Shown here: in pieces, positions 24,358 to 31,989 of the stretch
Numbering within the stretch: the first letter of the stretch is position 1
Layout of the letters: each line of letters opens with the position of its first letter
Assembly: GCA_019749805.1 (NCBI GenBank)
Contig: JAIEPH010000116.1
Span: 1-34,760 of the forward strand
Length of the DNA: 34,760 nucleotides
Reading direction: 5' to 3'
From: Mycobacteriaceae bacterium
Lineage (GTDB): Bacteria; Actinomycetota; Actinomycetes; Mycobacteriales; Mycobacteriaceae
Position numbers and translations under genes: made by a program
Notes under the pieces: generated by a model
What the model was told of the DNA's origin: nothing
The model's input: only the letters and a program-made list of their open reading frames with translations
Database searches by the model: none

Positions 24358-25251
24358 TCAGTACAACGCGTTGGCCAGTTTGCGTCGGCCCGCAATCACC
24401 TCGGGATCGGCCGGATCGAAAAGGTCGAACAGCTCGAGCAGCCGGGTCCGCACCTTGGTGCGGTCGTCGTCGGTCTTGCGCTTGAACAACGCGATCATCC
24501 GGTCGAACGCGGCCGCGATGTTCTGCTGCAGAATTTCCACATCGGCGGCGGCAAAGACGGCGTCGATGTCATCGGGTGCAGCGTCGGCCGCGGCCACCGC
24601 ATCGGGACGATGTGCCGATGCGCGCTGCAGGAACGAGATCTGACGCACCGCACCTTTGGCCTCGGGGTCGTTCGGCCTGGCGTCGAGGATCGCCTGATAC
24701 GCAGCGCGCGCGGCGTCGAAGTCGCCGGCATCCAAATGCGCCCGCGCCTGCGCCAGTTCGGGATCGACCTGTTCGGGATCCTCTCCGGCGCCTCCGCCGC
24801 TGAGTTTTCCTGCGGTCGCGTTCAGCAGCGAGTCGATCCATCCGCGCAACTGCTCGGGCGGCTGCAGGCCCTGGAAGCTCGAGAGCGGTTGTCCCCCGCC
24901 CAATGCCACGACGGTCGGGATCGCCTGGACGCCGAACATCTGGGCCACCCGCGGGACGACGTCGACGTTGACCGTCGCGAGCGACCACTTGCCGCCGTCG
25001 GCGGCGGCGAGATTGGCCAGCACGTCACCCAACTGCACGCTGGCGTCGCTGCGCGGAGACCACAACAGGACCACGACAGGGACCTGACTGGAGCGGACCA
25101 GGACCTCGGCTTCGATGTTGGCCTCGGTGACCTCGACACCGCCGGACGGTCCGGCGGCACCGCCGCCTGCGGCGGCACTGGCCGGCTGTTTGAGCGCCGA
25201 AAGGTCGATCGCACCTGCCATGGAGGCCGCGACGGGACGTGGACGAGTCAC
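24358..25251 (-). CDS. Thioredoxin-fold/TPR protein (YbbN/Rv1324-like)
   Basis: This 297-residue protein combines an N-terminal thioredoxin fold (about residues 40-145) with a C-terminal tetratricopeptide-like helical half (about 165-297), the layout of the chaperone-like YbbN/CnoX family. The start is put at GTG 25251 (TRPRPVAASMAGA), matching the mycobacterial homologue; ATG ten codons later is an alternative. The redox CxxC is absent: the active-site loop reads LLWSPRSDASVQL, so disulfide chemistry is not expected. The helical half includes DFDAARAAYQAIL and DLFDPADPEVIAGRRKLANALY. A holdase or adaptor role is inference from the family. It is followed upstream by the DUF3817 gene on the same strand. 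Confidence 0.88.
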   Translation of the reverse strand: MTRPRPVAASMAGAIDLSALKQPASAAAGGGAAGPSGGVEVTEANIEAEVLVRSSQVPVVVLLWSPRSDASVQLGDVLANLAAADGGKWSLATVNVDVVPRVAQMFGVQAIPTVVALGGGQPLSSFQGLQPPEQLRGWIDSLLNATAGKLSGGGAGEDPEQVDPELAQARAHLDAGDFDAARAAYQAILDARPNDPEAKGAVRQISFLQRASAHRPDAVAAADAAPDDIDAVFAAADVEILQQNIAAAFDRMIALFKRKTDDDRTKVRTRLLELFDLFDPADPEVIAGRRKLANALY

Positions 25252-25264
25252 GTCTACAAGTTTG

Positions 25265-25648
25265 TCACGTCGCTTCGGGAACCGGCTGCCCCGGTTGCAT
25301 GATCGCCGCGGCCGGAACCGCGGCACCCATTTTGCCGGTCCGATCAGCCCATATGAGGAAGATCACACTGCCCAGCGGCACGATGCTCGCGATCAGCGCC
25401 AGCGACCATGTGCCGAACGACCATTTGAACGCGATTCCGGCCAGCAATGCCGCCACCACGAAGGCGACGAAGATCAGTCCGTGCGCCATGCCGAACACCT
25501 TGACGCCGATCTCGGTCGGCGAGCTGGCCAGGTACTTGAAATACATACCGACCAGCAGGCCGACCCAACTGACGGCCTCGAGCAGAGCAACCAGTCGAAA
25601 CCACCCAGCAACGGATCGAAGATCAAGAGCGCCTGTCATGGCCGCCAT
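25265..25648 (-). CDS. DUF3817 integral membrane protein
   Basis: This protein of about 127 residues (or 124 from the second ATG at residue 4) has four hydrophobic segments: around 15-35, 46-66, 68-84 and 86-103 (IASIVPLGSVIFLIWA). A C-terminal tail rich in A and P follows. The RLVALLEAVSWVGLLVGMYFKY start and KVFGMAHGLIFVAF block are typical of DUF3817. It is distantly related to the protein at 1243-1575. It lies 13 bases upstream of the thioredoxin-like gene on the same strand and 44 bases after the thiolase. No function is known to me. Confidence 0.85.
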   Translation of the reverse strand: MAAMTGALDLRSVAGWFRLVALLEAVSWVGLLVGMYFKYLASSPTEIGVKVFGMAHGLIFVAFVVAALLAGIAFKWSFGTWSLALIASIVPLGSVIFLIWADRTGKMGAAVPAAAIMQPGQPVPEAT

Positions 25649-25692
25649 TGTGCCCGAACACCACGCCGATTACTACGTCACGTCGTAGAGGT

Positions 25693-26874
25693 TCAGCCTG
25701 CCCGCAGCACCAGGGCGTCGCCCTGGCCCCCGGCGCCGCACAGCGCCGCGACCGCGTAACCGGAACCGCGTCGTGACAGCTCAAGGGCGGCGTGCAGGGT
25801 GATCCGGGCGCCGGACATCCCGATCGGATGCCCGACAGCGATCGCGCCGCCGTTCACATTGACCTTCTCCGGGTCGACGCCCAACTCCTTCATTGACGCG
25901 AGCGCCACCGCGGAGAACGCCTCGTTGATCTCGATGACGTCCAGCTGATCGACCGAAATACCCTCGCGGGCAATGGCCTTCTTGATGGCGTTGGCCGGCT
26001 GCGACTGCAGGGTCGAATCGGGACCCGCCACCACGCCGTGAGCGCCGATCTCGCACAGCCAGGTCAGCCCCATCTCCTGGGCCTTCTCCTTGCTCATCAC
26101 GACGACTGCTGCCGCGCCGTCGGAGATCTGCGACGCCGACCCGGCCGTGATGGTGCCGTCCTTGCGGAACGCCGGCTTGAGTCCGGCCAACGACTCGGCG
26201 GTGGTGTTGGCGCGGATGCCCTCGTCCTCGGTGAATTCGATCGGGTCACCCTTGCGCTGCGGGATCTTCACCGGCACGACCTCGTCGGCGAATACCCCGT
26301 CCTTCCATGCGGCAGCGGCCTTTTGGTGCGAACGTGCGGCAAACTCGTCCTGCTCGGCCCGGGTGAACTGGTCGGCGTCGTTGCGCTGCTCGGTCAGCGC
26401 ACCCATCGGCTGATCGGTGAAGACGTCGTGCAGACCGTCGTAGGCCATGTGATCGAGAACGGTGACGTCGCCGTACTTGTAGCCCGCGCGACTGTCCATG
26501 AGCAGGTGGGGCGCCTTGGTCATCGATTCCTGGCCGCCCGCGACCACGACCTCGAACTCGCCCGCGCGAATCAACTGATCGGCCAGCGCGATCGCGTCGA
26601 TTCCGGACAGGCACATTTTGTTGATGGTCAGCGAGGGCACATCCCAGCCGATGCCCGCGGCAACCGCAGCCTGCCTGGCGGGCATTTGCCCAGCACCGGC
26701 GGTCAGGACCTGCCCCATGATGACGTAGTCGACGGCCGACGCCGGGACCTTGGCCTTTTCCAGCGCACCTGCGATCGCGACGGCGCCCAGGTCGCTACCC
26801 GAGAAATCCGTCAGCGAACCCATCAATTTGCCGATTGGCGTACGCGCTCCAGCAACGATCACCGACGTCGTCAT
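25693..26874 (-). CDS. fadA4: Acetyl-CoA acetyltransferase (thiolase, FadA4-type)
   Basis: This 393-residue thiolase condenses two acetyl-CoA to acetoacetyl-CoA, or runs the reverse. The catalytic set is complete: C88 in NKMCLSG, H349 in VGHPIGMSGAR and C379 in ALCGAGGQGD. The length and sequence agree with biosynthetic-type thiolases such as PhaA and M. tuberculosis FadA4. A strong GGAGG ribosome binding site (26885-26881) lies six bases before the ATG. It is divergent from the methylmalonyl-CoA epimerase gene, and both work on short-chain acyl-CoA. Confidence 0.95.
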   Translation of the reverse strand: MTTSVIVAGARTPIGKLMGSLTDFSGSDLGAVAIAGALEKAKVPASAVDYVIMGQVLTAGAGQMPARQAAVAAGIGWDVPSLTINKMCLSGIDAIALADQLIRAGEFEVVVAGGQESMTKAPHLLMDSRAGYKYGDVTVLDHMAYDGLHDVFTDQPMGALTEQRNDADQFTRAEQDEFAARSHQKAAAAWKDGVFADEVVPVKIPQRKGDPIEFTEDEGIRANTTAESLAGLKPAFRKDGTITAGSASQISDGAAAVVVMSKEKAQEMGLTWLCEIGAHGVVAGPDSTLQSQPANAIKKAIAREGISVDQLDVIEINEAFSAVALASMKELGVDPEKVNVNGGAIAVGHPIGMSGARITLHAALELSRRGSGYAVAALCGAGGQGDALVLRAG

Positions 26875-26945
26875 TTAATTCCTCCAGGAACTGGGTATTC
26901 GTAGATGTGGCACATGACACATTCCGCAAACATCTGTCTCAAGGT

Positions 26946-26951
26946 TACCGT
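26946..26951 (+). promoter_or_regulatory. Predicted -10 box of the epimerase gene
   Basis: TACCGT ends six bases before the ATG at 26958, the spacing of a leaderless start. It supports this ATG over longer frames reaching back into the thiolase promoter. Confidence 0.4.
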
Positions 26952-26957
26952 TACGTG

Positions 26958-27428
26958 ATGACCACTGAACAAGTAGACGCACGTCCGGCGCTCGCGAGCG
27001 CCCTCGTGACGGCTATCGATCATGTCGGCATCGCGGTCCCCGATCTCGACGCCGCCATCAAGTGGTACCACGACCACCTCGGCATGATCGTCCTGCACGA
27101 AGAGATCAACGAGGACCAGGGTGTGCGCGAGGCGATGCTCTCGGTGCGCGGCGCGCCCGTCGGCAGCGCGCAGATTCAGCTCATGGCGCCACTCGACGAG
27201 ACCTCGACCATCGCGAAGTTCCTCGACAAGCGCGGACCCGGCCTGCAGCAGCTGGCGTATCGCACCAGCGACATCGACGCGCTCAGCGAGCGGCTTCGCG
27301 CCGAGGGTATGCGCCTGCTCTATGACGAGCCTCGTCGCGGCACGGCCGATTCACGGATCAACTTCATCCATCCCAAGGATGCCGGCGGCGTCCTCATCGA
27401 GCTCGTCGAGCCTGCCGCCAATCACTGA
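26958..27428 (+). CDS. Methylmalonyl-CoA epimerase
   Basis: This 156-residue glyoxalase-fold protein should interconvert (S)- and (R)-methylmalonyl-CoA in propionate metabolism. Two beta-alpha-beta modules are visible: IDHVGIAVPDLDAAIKWYHDHLGM with metal ligand H22, and the second from GPGLQQLAYRTSDIDAL to VLIELVEP with the expected Glu. Where many epimerases have a metal-binding His (LHHIA-type), this protein has Q97-Q98; I believe actinobacterial relatives share this. The ATG at 26958 is preferred because the family match begins soon after it and a -10 box lies six bases upstream. Its stop is inside the first unit of a 25-base tandem repeat. Confidence 0.88.
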   Translation: MTTEQVDARPALASALVTAIDHVGIAVPDLDAAIKWYHDHLGMIVLHEEINEDQGVREAMLSVRGAPVGSAQIQLMAPLDETSTIAKFLDKRGPGLQQLAYRTSDIDALSERLRAEGMRLLYDEPRRGTADSRINFIHPKDAGGVLIELVEPAANH

Positions 27429-27476
27429 CGGCTTCGGAACCCGAGTTCGTCGACGGCTTCGGAACCCGAGTTCGTC
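27427..27476. repeat. 25-bp perfect tandem duplication between convergent genes
   Basis: A 25-base unit beginning GACGGCTTCGGAACCCGAG occurs twice in direct contact (27427-27451 and 27452-27476). It fills nearly the whole gap between the epimerase stop (27426-27428) and the stop of the zinc-ribbon gene (27475-27477). Each unit contains a small GAAC-CCGA-GTTC inverted repeat. It may be a recent slippage duplication or a doubled weak hairpin at the tail-to-tail junction. Confidence 0.9.
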
Positions 27477-27771
27477 ACGACCACTTGCGAGTAGGACCCC
27501 GGGTGGCCCGGTGTGTCCAGCACGGCGTATGCCAATGACGCCGGTCTTCTGACGCCTGTTCGCCGCGATCTGCCGGCCACACGAGTACATGCGCAGTGCC
27601 AGAGCGTATTTCGTGGTCGCATCCAGGGCAGCGGTAGGTCTTCGTCGCCCGCGCGGCCGCAACCGGACGGACTTCGTACTCATATCCGTCCGGCCCTGTC
27701 TCGATCCGCCTGCTCTGCGGTAGCGGCGGTACAGCGCGTTGCTTGCGCGGCGATGGACGGCGCCGGGGCAT
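27475..27771 (-). CDS. Small zinc-ribbon protein cotranscribed with nucS
   Basis: This 98-residue basic protein has a disordered N-terminus rich in R, P and K, then a zinc-ribbon: C48-x2-C51 in YRCPGCDHEI and, after about 27 residues, H79, H81 and C84 in RRHWHTPCW. The same arrangement occurs beside nucS in other actinobacteria, where it is often misnamed ATP/GTP-binding protein; I see no nucleotide-binding motif. It begins three bases after the nucS stop, so the two form an operon. The zinc site and basic tail suggest nucleic-acid or protein binding. A part in NucS-dependent repair is a hypothesis only. Confidence 0.8.
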   Translation of the reverse strand: MPRRRPSPRKQRAVPPLPQSRRIETGPDGYEYEVRPVAAARATKTYRCPGCDHEIRSGTAHVLVWPADRGEQASEDRRHWHTPCWTHRATRGPTRKWS

Positions 27772-27774
27772 GGG

Positions 27775-28455
27775 TCAGAAGAGCCGGAACTCGTCGCTGT
27801 CCATGCCACGCATCTGGTCGTAGTCCAGAGTCACGCAACGGATCCCACGGTCGGTCGCCAGCGTGCGGGCCTGGGGTTTGATCTGCTGGGCGGCAAACAC
27901 TCCCGCGACGGGTGCCAGCACGGTGTCACGGTTGAGGAGTTCGAGGTAACGGGTGAGCTGTTCGACGCCGTCGATCTCGCCCCGCCGTTTGATCTCGACG
28001 GCGACCGAGCCGCCCTTCTCGTCTCGACACAGCAAGTCCACCGGCCCGATAGCGGTCATGTACTCGCGGCGCACCAGTGAGTAGCCCGCGCCGAGAAGCT
28101 CGACGTGTTCGGCGAGCAGCTCCTGCAGATGCGCTTCGACACCGTCCTTCACCAATCCGGGATCGACACCGAGTTCGTGGCTGGAGTCATGCTCGATCGC
28201 CTCTAGCGTGATCCGAAGCTGCTCTCCCGCCTTGTTCTCGACCACCCAGACCGGCGTGGGCCCGTCGGGTTCCTCGGTGAGCCAGCAGGGCGGGCTCATC
28301 CAGTTGAGCGGCTTGTAGGCGCGATCGTCGGCGTGGACACTGACCGATCCGTCGGCCTTGATGAGGAGCAGGCGGCGGGCCGACGGCAGATGAGCTGTCA
28401 GGCGTCCGACGTAGTCGACGGTGCACTGGGCGATGACGAGACGCACCCGAACCAC
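27775..28455 (-). CDS. nucS: Mismatch-specific endonuclease NucS/EndoMS
   Basis: This 226-residue nuclease cuts both strands at mismatches in the non-canonical mismatch repair of actinobacteria, which lack MutS/MutL. It has an N-terminal beta-rich dimerisation/DNA-binding domain (LVIAQCTVDYVGRLTAHLPSA, KPLNWMSPPCW) and a RecB-like catalytic domain with D140 in GPVDLL, E154 and K156 in VAVEIKRRG, and Q166. The C-terminal DEFRLF resembles a sliding-clamp binding tail. It starts at GTG, with another GTG three codons on as an alternative. It is divergent from the adenylate cyclase and followed by the zinc-ribbon gene. Confidence 0.96.
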   Translation of the reverse strand: MVRVRLVIAQCTVDYVGRLTAHLPSARRLLLIKADGSVSVHADDRAYKPLNWMSPPCWLTEEPDGPTPVWVVENKAGEQLRITLEAIEHDSSHELGVDPGLVKDGVEAHLQELLAEHVELLGAGYSLVRREYMTAIGPVDLLCRDEKGGSVAVEIKRRGEIDGVEQLTRYLELLNRDTVLAPVAGVFAAQQIKPQARTLATDRGIRCVTLDYDQMRGMDSDEFRLF

Positions 28456-28473
28456 CTTAAGGGGCCGGAGGGC

Positions 28474-28483
28474 AACCTAGGCT
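28474..28483. promoter_or_regulatory. Overlapping divergent -10 boxes, nucS/cyclase
   Basis: In the 37-base gap between nucS and the cyclase gene, AACCTAGGCT contains TAGGCT for the plus strand (28478-28483) and TAGGTT for the minus strand (28479-28474), sharing two bases. Both have the TANNNT form. If both are used, polymerase could serve only one gene at a time. No clear -35 elements are visible. Confidence 0.3.
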
Positions 28484-28492
28484 TTAGCCACG

Positions 28493-30097
28493 ATGACGGC
28501 CAACAAGAGCGTTCCGCAGCGGCTGGGCCGTGTCCTCGAGAAGGTGACACGCCAGAGCGGCCGACTGCCGGATACTCCGGAATTCGGGTCTTGGCTGCTG
28601 GGCAAGCCTTCGGAAAGTCAGCTCCGCCGCCGGATTCGTATCCAGCTGATCCTCACGATCTTCATCCTGCTCACGAACATGCTCGGCATCGGCGTCGCGC
28701 TACTGATGATCGCGGTCGCCATCCCGATCCCCAGCATCTTCAGCGACGCACCCGCATGGCTGACGTGGGCCGTGGCGCCCGGATACATGGCCTTCGCCCT
28801 GATCGTCGGCACCGTCTGGATCACCTCGCGGATCGTCAACTCGCTGCGGTGGGCGATCGAAGAGCGCCCTCCGACCCGGGCCGATCAGCGCAACGTCTTC
28901 TTCGCGCCGTGGCGGGTGGCGAAGATGCTGCTGTTCCTGTGGGGCGTCGGCGCAGCGCTGCTGACCACTTGGTATGGGATCTATGACACCGCGTTCATTC
29001 CACGATTCCTCTTGGGGGTGGGTTTCTGCGGCATCGTCGTCGCCACCGGGTGTTACCTGATCACGGAGTTCGCACTGCGTCCCGTCGCCGCCGAGGCGCT
29101 CGCGGCCGGTCGTCCACCACGCCGGTTGGCACACGGCGTGATGGGCCGCACGATGACCGTCTGGTTGCTCAGCTCCGGCGTGCCCGTGCTCGGCATTCTC
29201 CTGCTCGCGGTCTTCGCGCTCTCGCTACAAAATCTCTCCGCCACCCAGATCGCGGTCGCCGTGGGCATTCTGGCGGTGGTGGCATTGACCTTCGGCTGGG
29301 TTCTCATGCTGCTGTTGTCGTGGCTGACGGCGACGCCGGTACGGGTGGTACGTGCCGCGCTGCAGCGGGTGGAGCAGGGGGATCTGGACACGAATCTGGT
29401 GGTGTTCGACGGTACCGAGCTCGGCGAATTGCAACGCGGTTTCAACTCGATGGTCGAAGGCCTCAAGGAGAGGGAGCGCGTGCGCGACCTTTTCGGTCGA
29501 CACGTGGGTCGCGAGGTTGCCGCCGCGGCCGAGAAGGAACGGCCGAAATTGGGCGGCGAAGAACGCCACGTCGCGGTGATCTTTGTTGACATCATCGGCT
29601 CGACACAACTGGTAACCGGCAGGCCCGCAACCGAAGTCGTCGATCTGCTCAATCGGTTCTTCGCGGTGATCGTGGAGGAAGTCGATCGCCACCACGGTTT
29701 CGTGAACAAATTCGAGGGCGACGCGGCCCTCGCCGTCTTCGGCGCACCCGTTCGCCTCGAGAGCCCGGAGGAGGAAGCCCTCGCCGCCGCGCGGGCGATC
29801 GCGCGGCGCATTCGCGAAGAGGTACCCGAATGCGAAGCCGGCATCGGCGTCGCGGCCGGTGAGGCCGTCGCCGGAAATGTCGGGGCCAAGGAGCGCTTCG
29901 AGTACACCGTGATCGGTGAACCGGTCAACGAGGCCGCACGGCTCTGCGAGCTGGCGAAGGACTCACCCGGTCACCTGCTCGCGTCCTCTGATGCGGTCTC
30001 GAACGTCAACGAGGAAGAACGTGCGCACTGGACGCTCGGCGATTCGGTGACGCTGCGTGGCCACGACGAACCGACCCGGCTTGCACTTCCGGTCTGA
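28493..30097 (+). CDS. Membrane adenylate cyclase with HAMP domain (class III)
   Basis: This 534-residue protein has six hydrophobic segments (about residues 45-75, 85-105, 138-158, 162-182, 212-235 and 243-272), a HAMP linker (about 272-325) and a class III cyclase domain (about 355-534). Catalytic residues are D366 in FVDIIGST and D410 in FEGDAALA for metals, K406 for adenine, and N479 and R483 in VNEAARL. E476 stands where Asp or Thr usually helps select adenine. The layout is that of the M. tuberculosis Rv1318c-Rv1320c group; here a single copy is present. It makes cAMP at the inner membrane face in response to an unknown signal. It is divergent from nucS. Confidence 0.93.
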   Translation: MTANKSVPQRLGRVLEKVTRQSGRLPDTPEFGSWLLGKPSESQLRRRIRIQLILTIFILLTNMLGIGVALLMIAVAIPIPSIFSDAPAWLTWAVAPGYMAFALIVGTVWITSRIVNSLRWAIEERPPTRADQRNVFFAPWRVAKMLLFLWGVGAALLTTWYGIYDTAFIPRFLLGVGFCGIVVATGCYLITEFALRPVAAEALAAGRPPRRLAHGVMGRTMTVWLLSSGVPVLGILLLAVFALSLQNLSATQIAVAVGILAVVALTFGWVLMLLLSWLTATPVRVVRAALQRVEQGDLDTNLVVFDGTELGELQRGFNSMVEGLKERERVRDLFGRHVGREVAAAAEKERPKLGGEERHVAVIFVDIIGSTQLVTGRPATEVVDLLNRFFAVIVEEVDRHHGFVNKFEGDAALAVFGAPVRLESPEEEALAAARAIARRIREEVPECEAGIGVAAGEAVAGNVGAKERFEYTVIGEPVNEAARLCELAKDSPGHLLASSDAVSNVNEEERAHWTLGDSVTLRGHDEPTRLALPV

Positions 30098-30159
30098 GCA
30101 TCAGGCTGCGCTTTTCGTCACATCGACGCGAGGTAAGTGATACCAGGCGTCACAGTAAT

Positions 30160-30165
30160 TATAAT
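30160..30165 (+). promoter_or_regulatory. Consensus -10 box of the FAAL gene
   Basis: A perfect TATAAT ends seven bases before the GTG at 30173, predicting a leaderless transcript. It is the best -10 match in the window and argues for its own promoter rather than read-through from the cyclase gene. Confidence 0.55.
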
Positions 30166-30172
30166 CGGTGAC

Positions 30173-31981
30173 GTGCACGGTTCGATTGCCCCCGAGGGCC
30201 TGTTGAGGATCGAGGACTGTCTCGATGCCGACGGCGGCATCGTGCTGCCGCCCGGTACGACCCTGATATCGCTGATCGATCGCAACATCGCCAGCGTCGG
30301 CGACACCGTCGCCTACCGCTATCTGGATTTCGCCGGCTCGGCCGACGGACGCTCGATGGAATTGACCTGGAACCAGCTGGGCCGTCGGATGCAGGCGATA
30401 GGCACGCACGTCCAGAGTGTCGCGTCGCGGGGCGACCGCGTGGCGATCCTGGCCCCGCAGGGCCTCGATTACATTTCGGCATTCTTCGCCGCGGTGAAAA
30501 CTGGGACGATCGCGGTCCCGTTGTTCGCCCCCGAACTCCAAGGGCACGCCGAACGTCTCGAGACGGCACTGACAGACGCCCGTCCGGCGGCGATCCTGAC
30601 GACCGCCGCGGCGGCCGGTGCCGTGCGCGATTTCCTCGCCGGCTTCGCGTTCGCACCCGACGTGCCGGTCATCGCAGTCGATGACATCCCGGACTCGGCC
30701 GGCGAGACATTCGTTCCCGTCGACCTCGACGTCGATGACGTCTCACACCTGCAATACACCTCGGGCTCGACGCGGCCGCCGGTCGGGGTGGAGATCACGC
30801 ACCGCGCGGTCGGAACGAATCTGCTGCAGATGATCTTGTCCATCGATCTGCTCGACCGAAACACCCACGGCGTCAGCTGGTTACCGCTGTACCACGACAT
30901 GGGGTTGTCGATGATCGGCTTCCCGGCGGTATACGGCGGCCACTCGACGCTGATGTCGCCGACCGCGTTCATTCGTCGCCCGCAGCGCTGGATCCGGGCG
31001 TTGTCGGACGGATCCAGGGAGGGACGAGTGGTCACCGCGGCGCCGAACCTCGGCTACGAGTACACCGCCCAGCGCGGCGTGCCCGCGACGGGCGAGGACG
31101 TCGACCTCGCCAACGTGGTGATGATCATCGGCTCCGAGCCGGTCAGCATCGACGCGATCACGGCGTTCAACGATGCGTTCGCGCCATTCGGGTTGCCGGC
31201 CACGGCAATCAAGCCGTCGTACGGAATCGCCGAAGCGACGCTCTTCGTGTCGACCATCGCCCCTTCCGCCCGTGCCACGGTTACATATTTCGACCGACGT
31301 CGGCTGGCCGAAGGTGTGGCGGTGCGGGTGGCGGCGGATGCGGACAACGCGATCGCACAGGTGTCGTGTGGCCAGATCGCTCGCAGCCAGTGGGCAGTCA
31401 TCGTCGAACCCGAAGCGCACACCGAACTGGCCGACGGCCAGGTAGGTGAGATCTGGTTGCACGGAGACAACACCGCTCGGCGGTACTGGGGTCAGCCCGA
31501 GGCGTCGCGGCTGACGTTCGACGCCACGTTACGGTCACGCCTGCTGCCGCGGAGTCACGCCGACGGTGCGCCGGTCGACGGGACATGGTTGCGCACAGGC
31601 GATCTCGGGGTCTACCTGGACGGTGAGCTGTATGTCACCGGCAGACGTGCGGACGCGATCCGCGTCGACGGGCTCCACCATTACCCGCAGGACGTCGAGA
31701 CAACCGCGCAGTCCGCTTCGCCGATGGTGCGCCGGGGGTACGTCGCGGCGTTCGCCACCGACTTCGGCGTCGTCATCGTCGCCGAACGCGCGTCAGGCAC
31801 CCGCGGCACCGATCCTGATACCGCGGCCGAGGCGATCCGCGCAGCCGTCACGCACATCCACGGACTCTCGGTTGCGGACGTCCGATTCGTACCGGCGGGC
31901 GCGATTCCGCGCACGACGAGCGGCAAGGTGGCCCGTCGTGCATGCCGAGCCGAGTACCTCAGCGGCGCACTACGGGGGTAG
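30173..31981 (+). CDS. Fatty-acyl-AMP ligase (FAAL/FadD-type)
   Basis: This protein of about 602 residues is an adenylate-forming enzyme that activates a fatty acid as acyl-AMP. Core motifs are LQYTSGSTRPPVGVEITH, SWLPLYHDMGL, the LMSPTAFIRRPQRW block typical of FAALs, IKPSYGIAEATLF, WLRTGDLG and the C-terminal catalytic lysine in RTTSGKVARRA. FAALs normally load polyketide synthases or carrier proteins (FadD32 and FadD26 types), but no such partner is nearby, so this is an orphan copy. GTG at 30173 is chosen because of the TATAAT seven bases upstream; an in-frame GTG at 30137 would place the promoter inside the gene. The gene is not at this locus in M. tuberculosis as I remember it. Confidence 0.88.
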   Translation: MHGSIAPEGLLRIEDCLDADGGIVLPPGTTLISLIDRNIASVGDTVAYRYLDFAGSADGRSMELTWNQLGRRMQAIGTHVQSVASRGDRVAILAPQGLDYISAFFAAVKTGTIAVPLFAPELQGHAERLETALTDARPAAILTTAAAAGAVRDFLAGFAFAPDVPVIAVDDIPDSAGETFVPVDLDVDDVSHLQYTSGSTRPPVGVEITHRAVGTNLLQMILSIDLLDRNTHGVSWLPLYHDMGLSMIGFPAVYGGHSTLMSPTAFIRRPQRWIRALSDGSREGRVVTAAPNLGYEYTAQRGVPATGEDVDLANVVMIIGSEPVSIDAITAFNDAFAPFGLPATAIKPSYGIAEATLFVSTIAPSARATVTYFDRRRLAEGVAVRVAADADNAIAQVSCGQIARSQWAVIVEPEAHTELADGQVGEIWLHGDNTARRYWGQPEASRLTFDATLRSRLLPRSHADGAPVDGTWLRTGDLGVYLDGELYVTGRRADAIRVDGLHHYPQDVETTAQSASPMVRRGYVAAFATDFGVVIVAERASGTRGTDPDTAAEAIRAAVTHIHGLSVADVRFVPAGAIPRTTSGKVARRACRAEYLSGALRG

Positions 31982-31989
31982 TCGGCCGG

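Noticed and set aside
25673..25688. CTACG...CGTAG inverted repeat between the thiolase and the DUF3817 gene
   Set aside because: Five-bp arms with a six-base centre are easily met by chance in this composition, and nothing else supports a function.
30137..30154. CRP-like site (GTGA...TCAC) upstream of the FAAL gene, next to an adenylate cyclase
   Set aside because: The half sites are nine bases apart instead of six, so it does not fit the TGTGA-N6-TCACA consensus.
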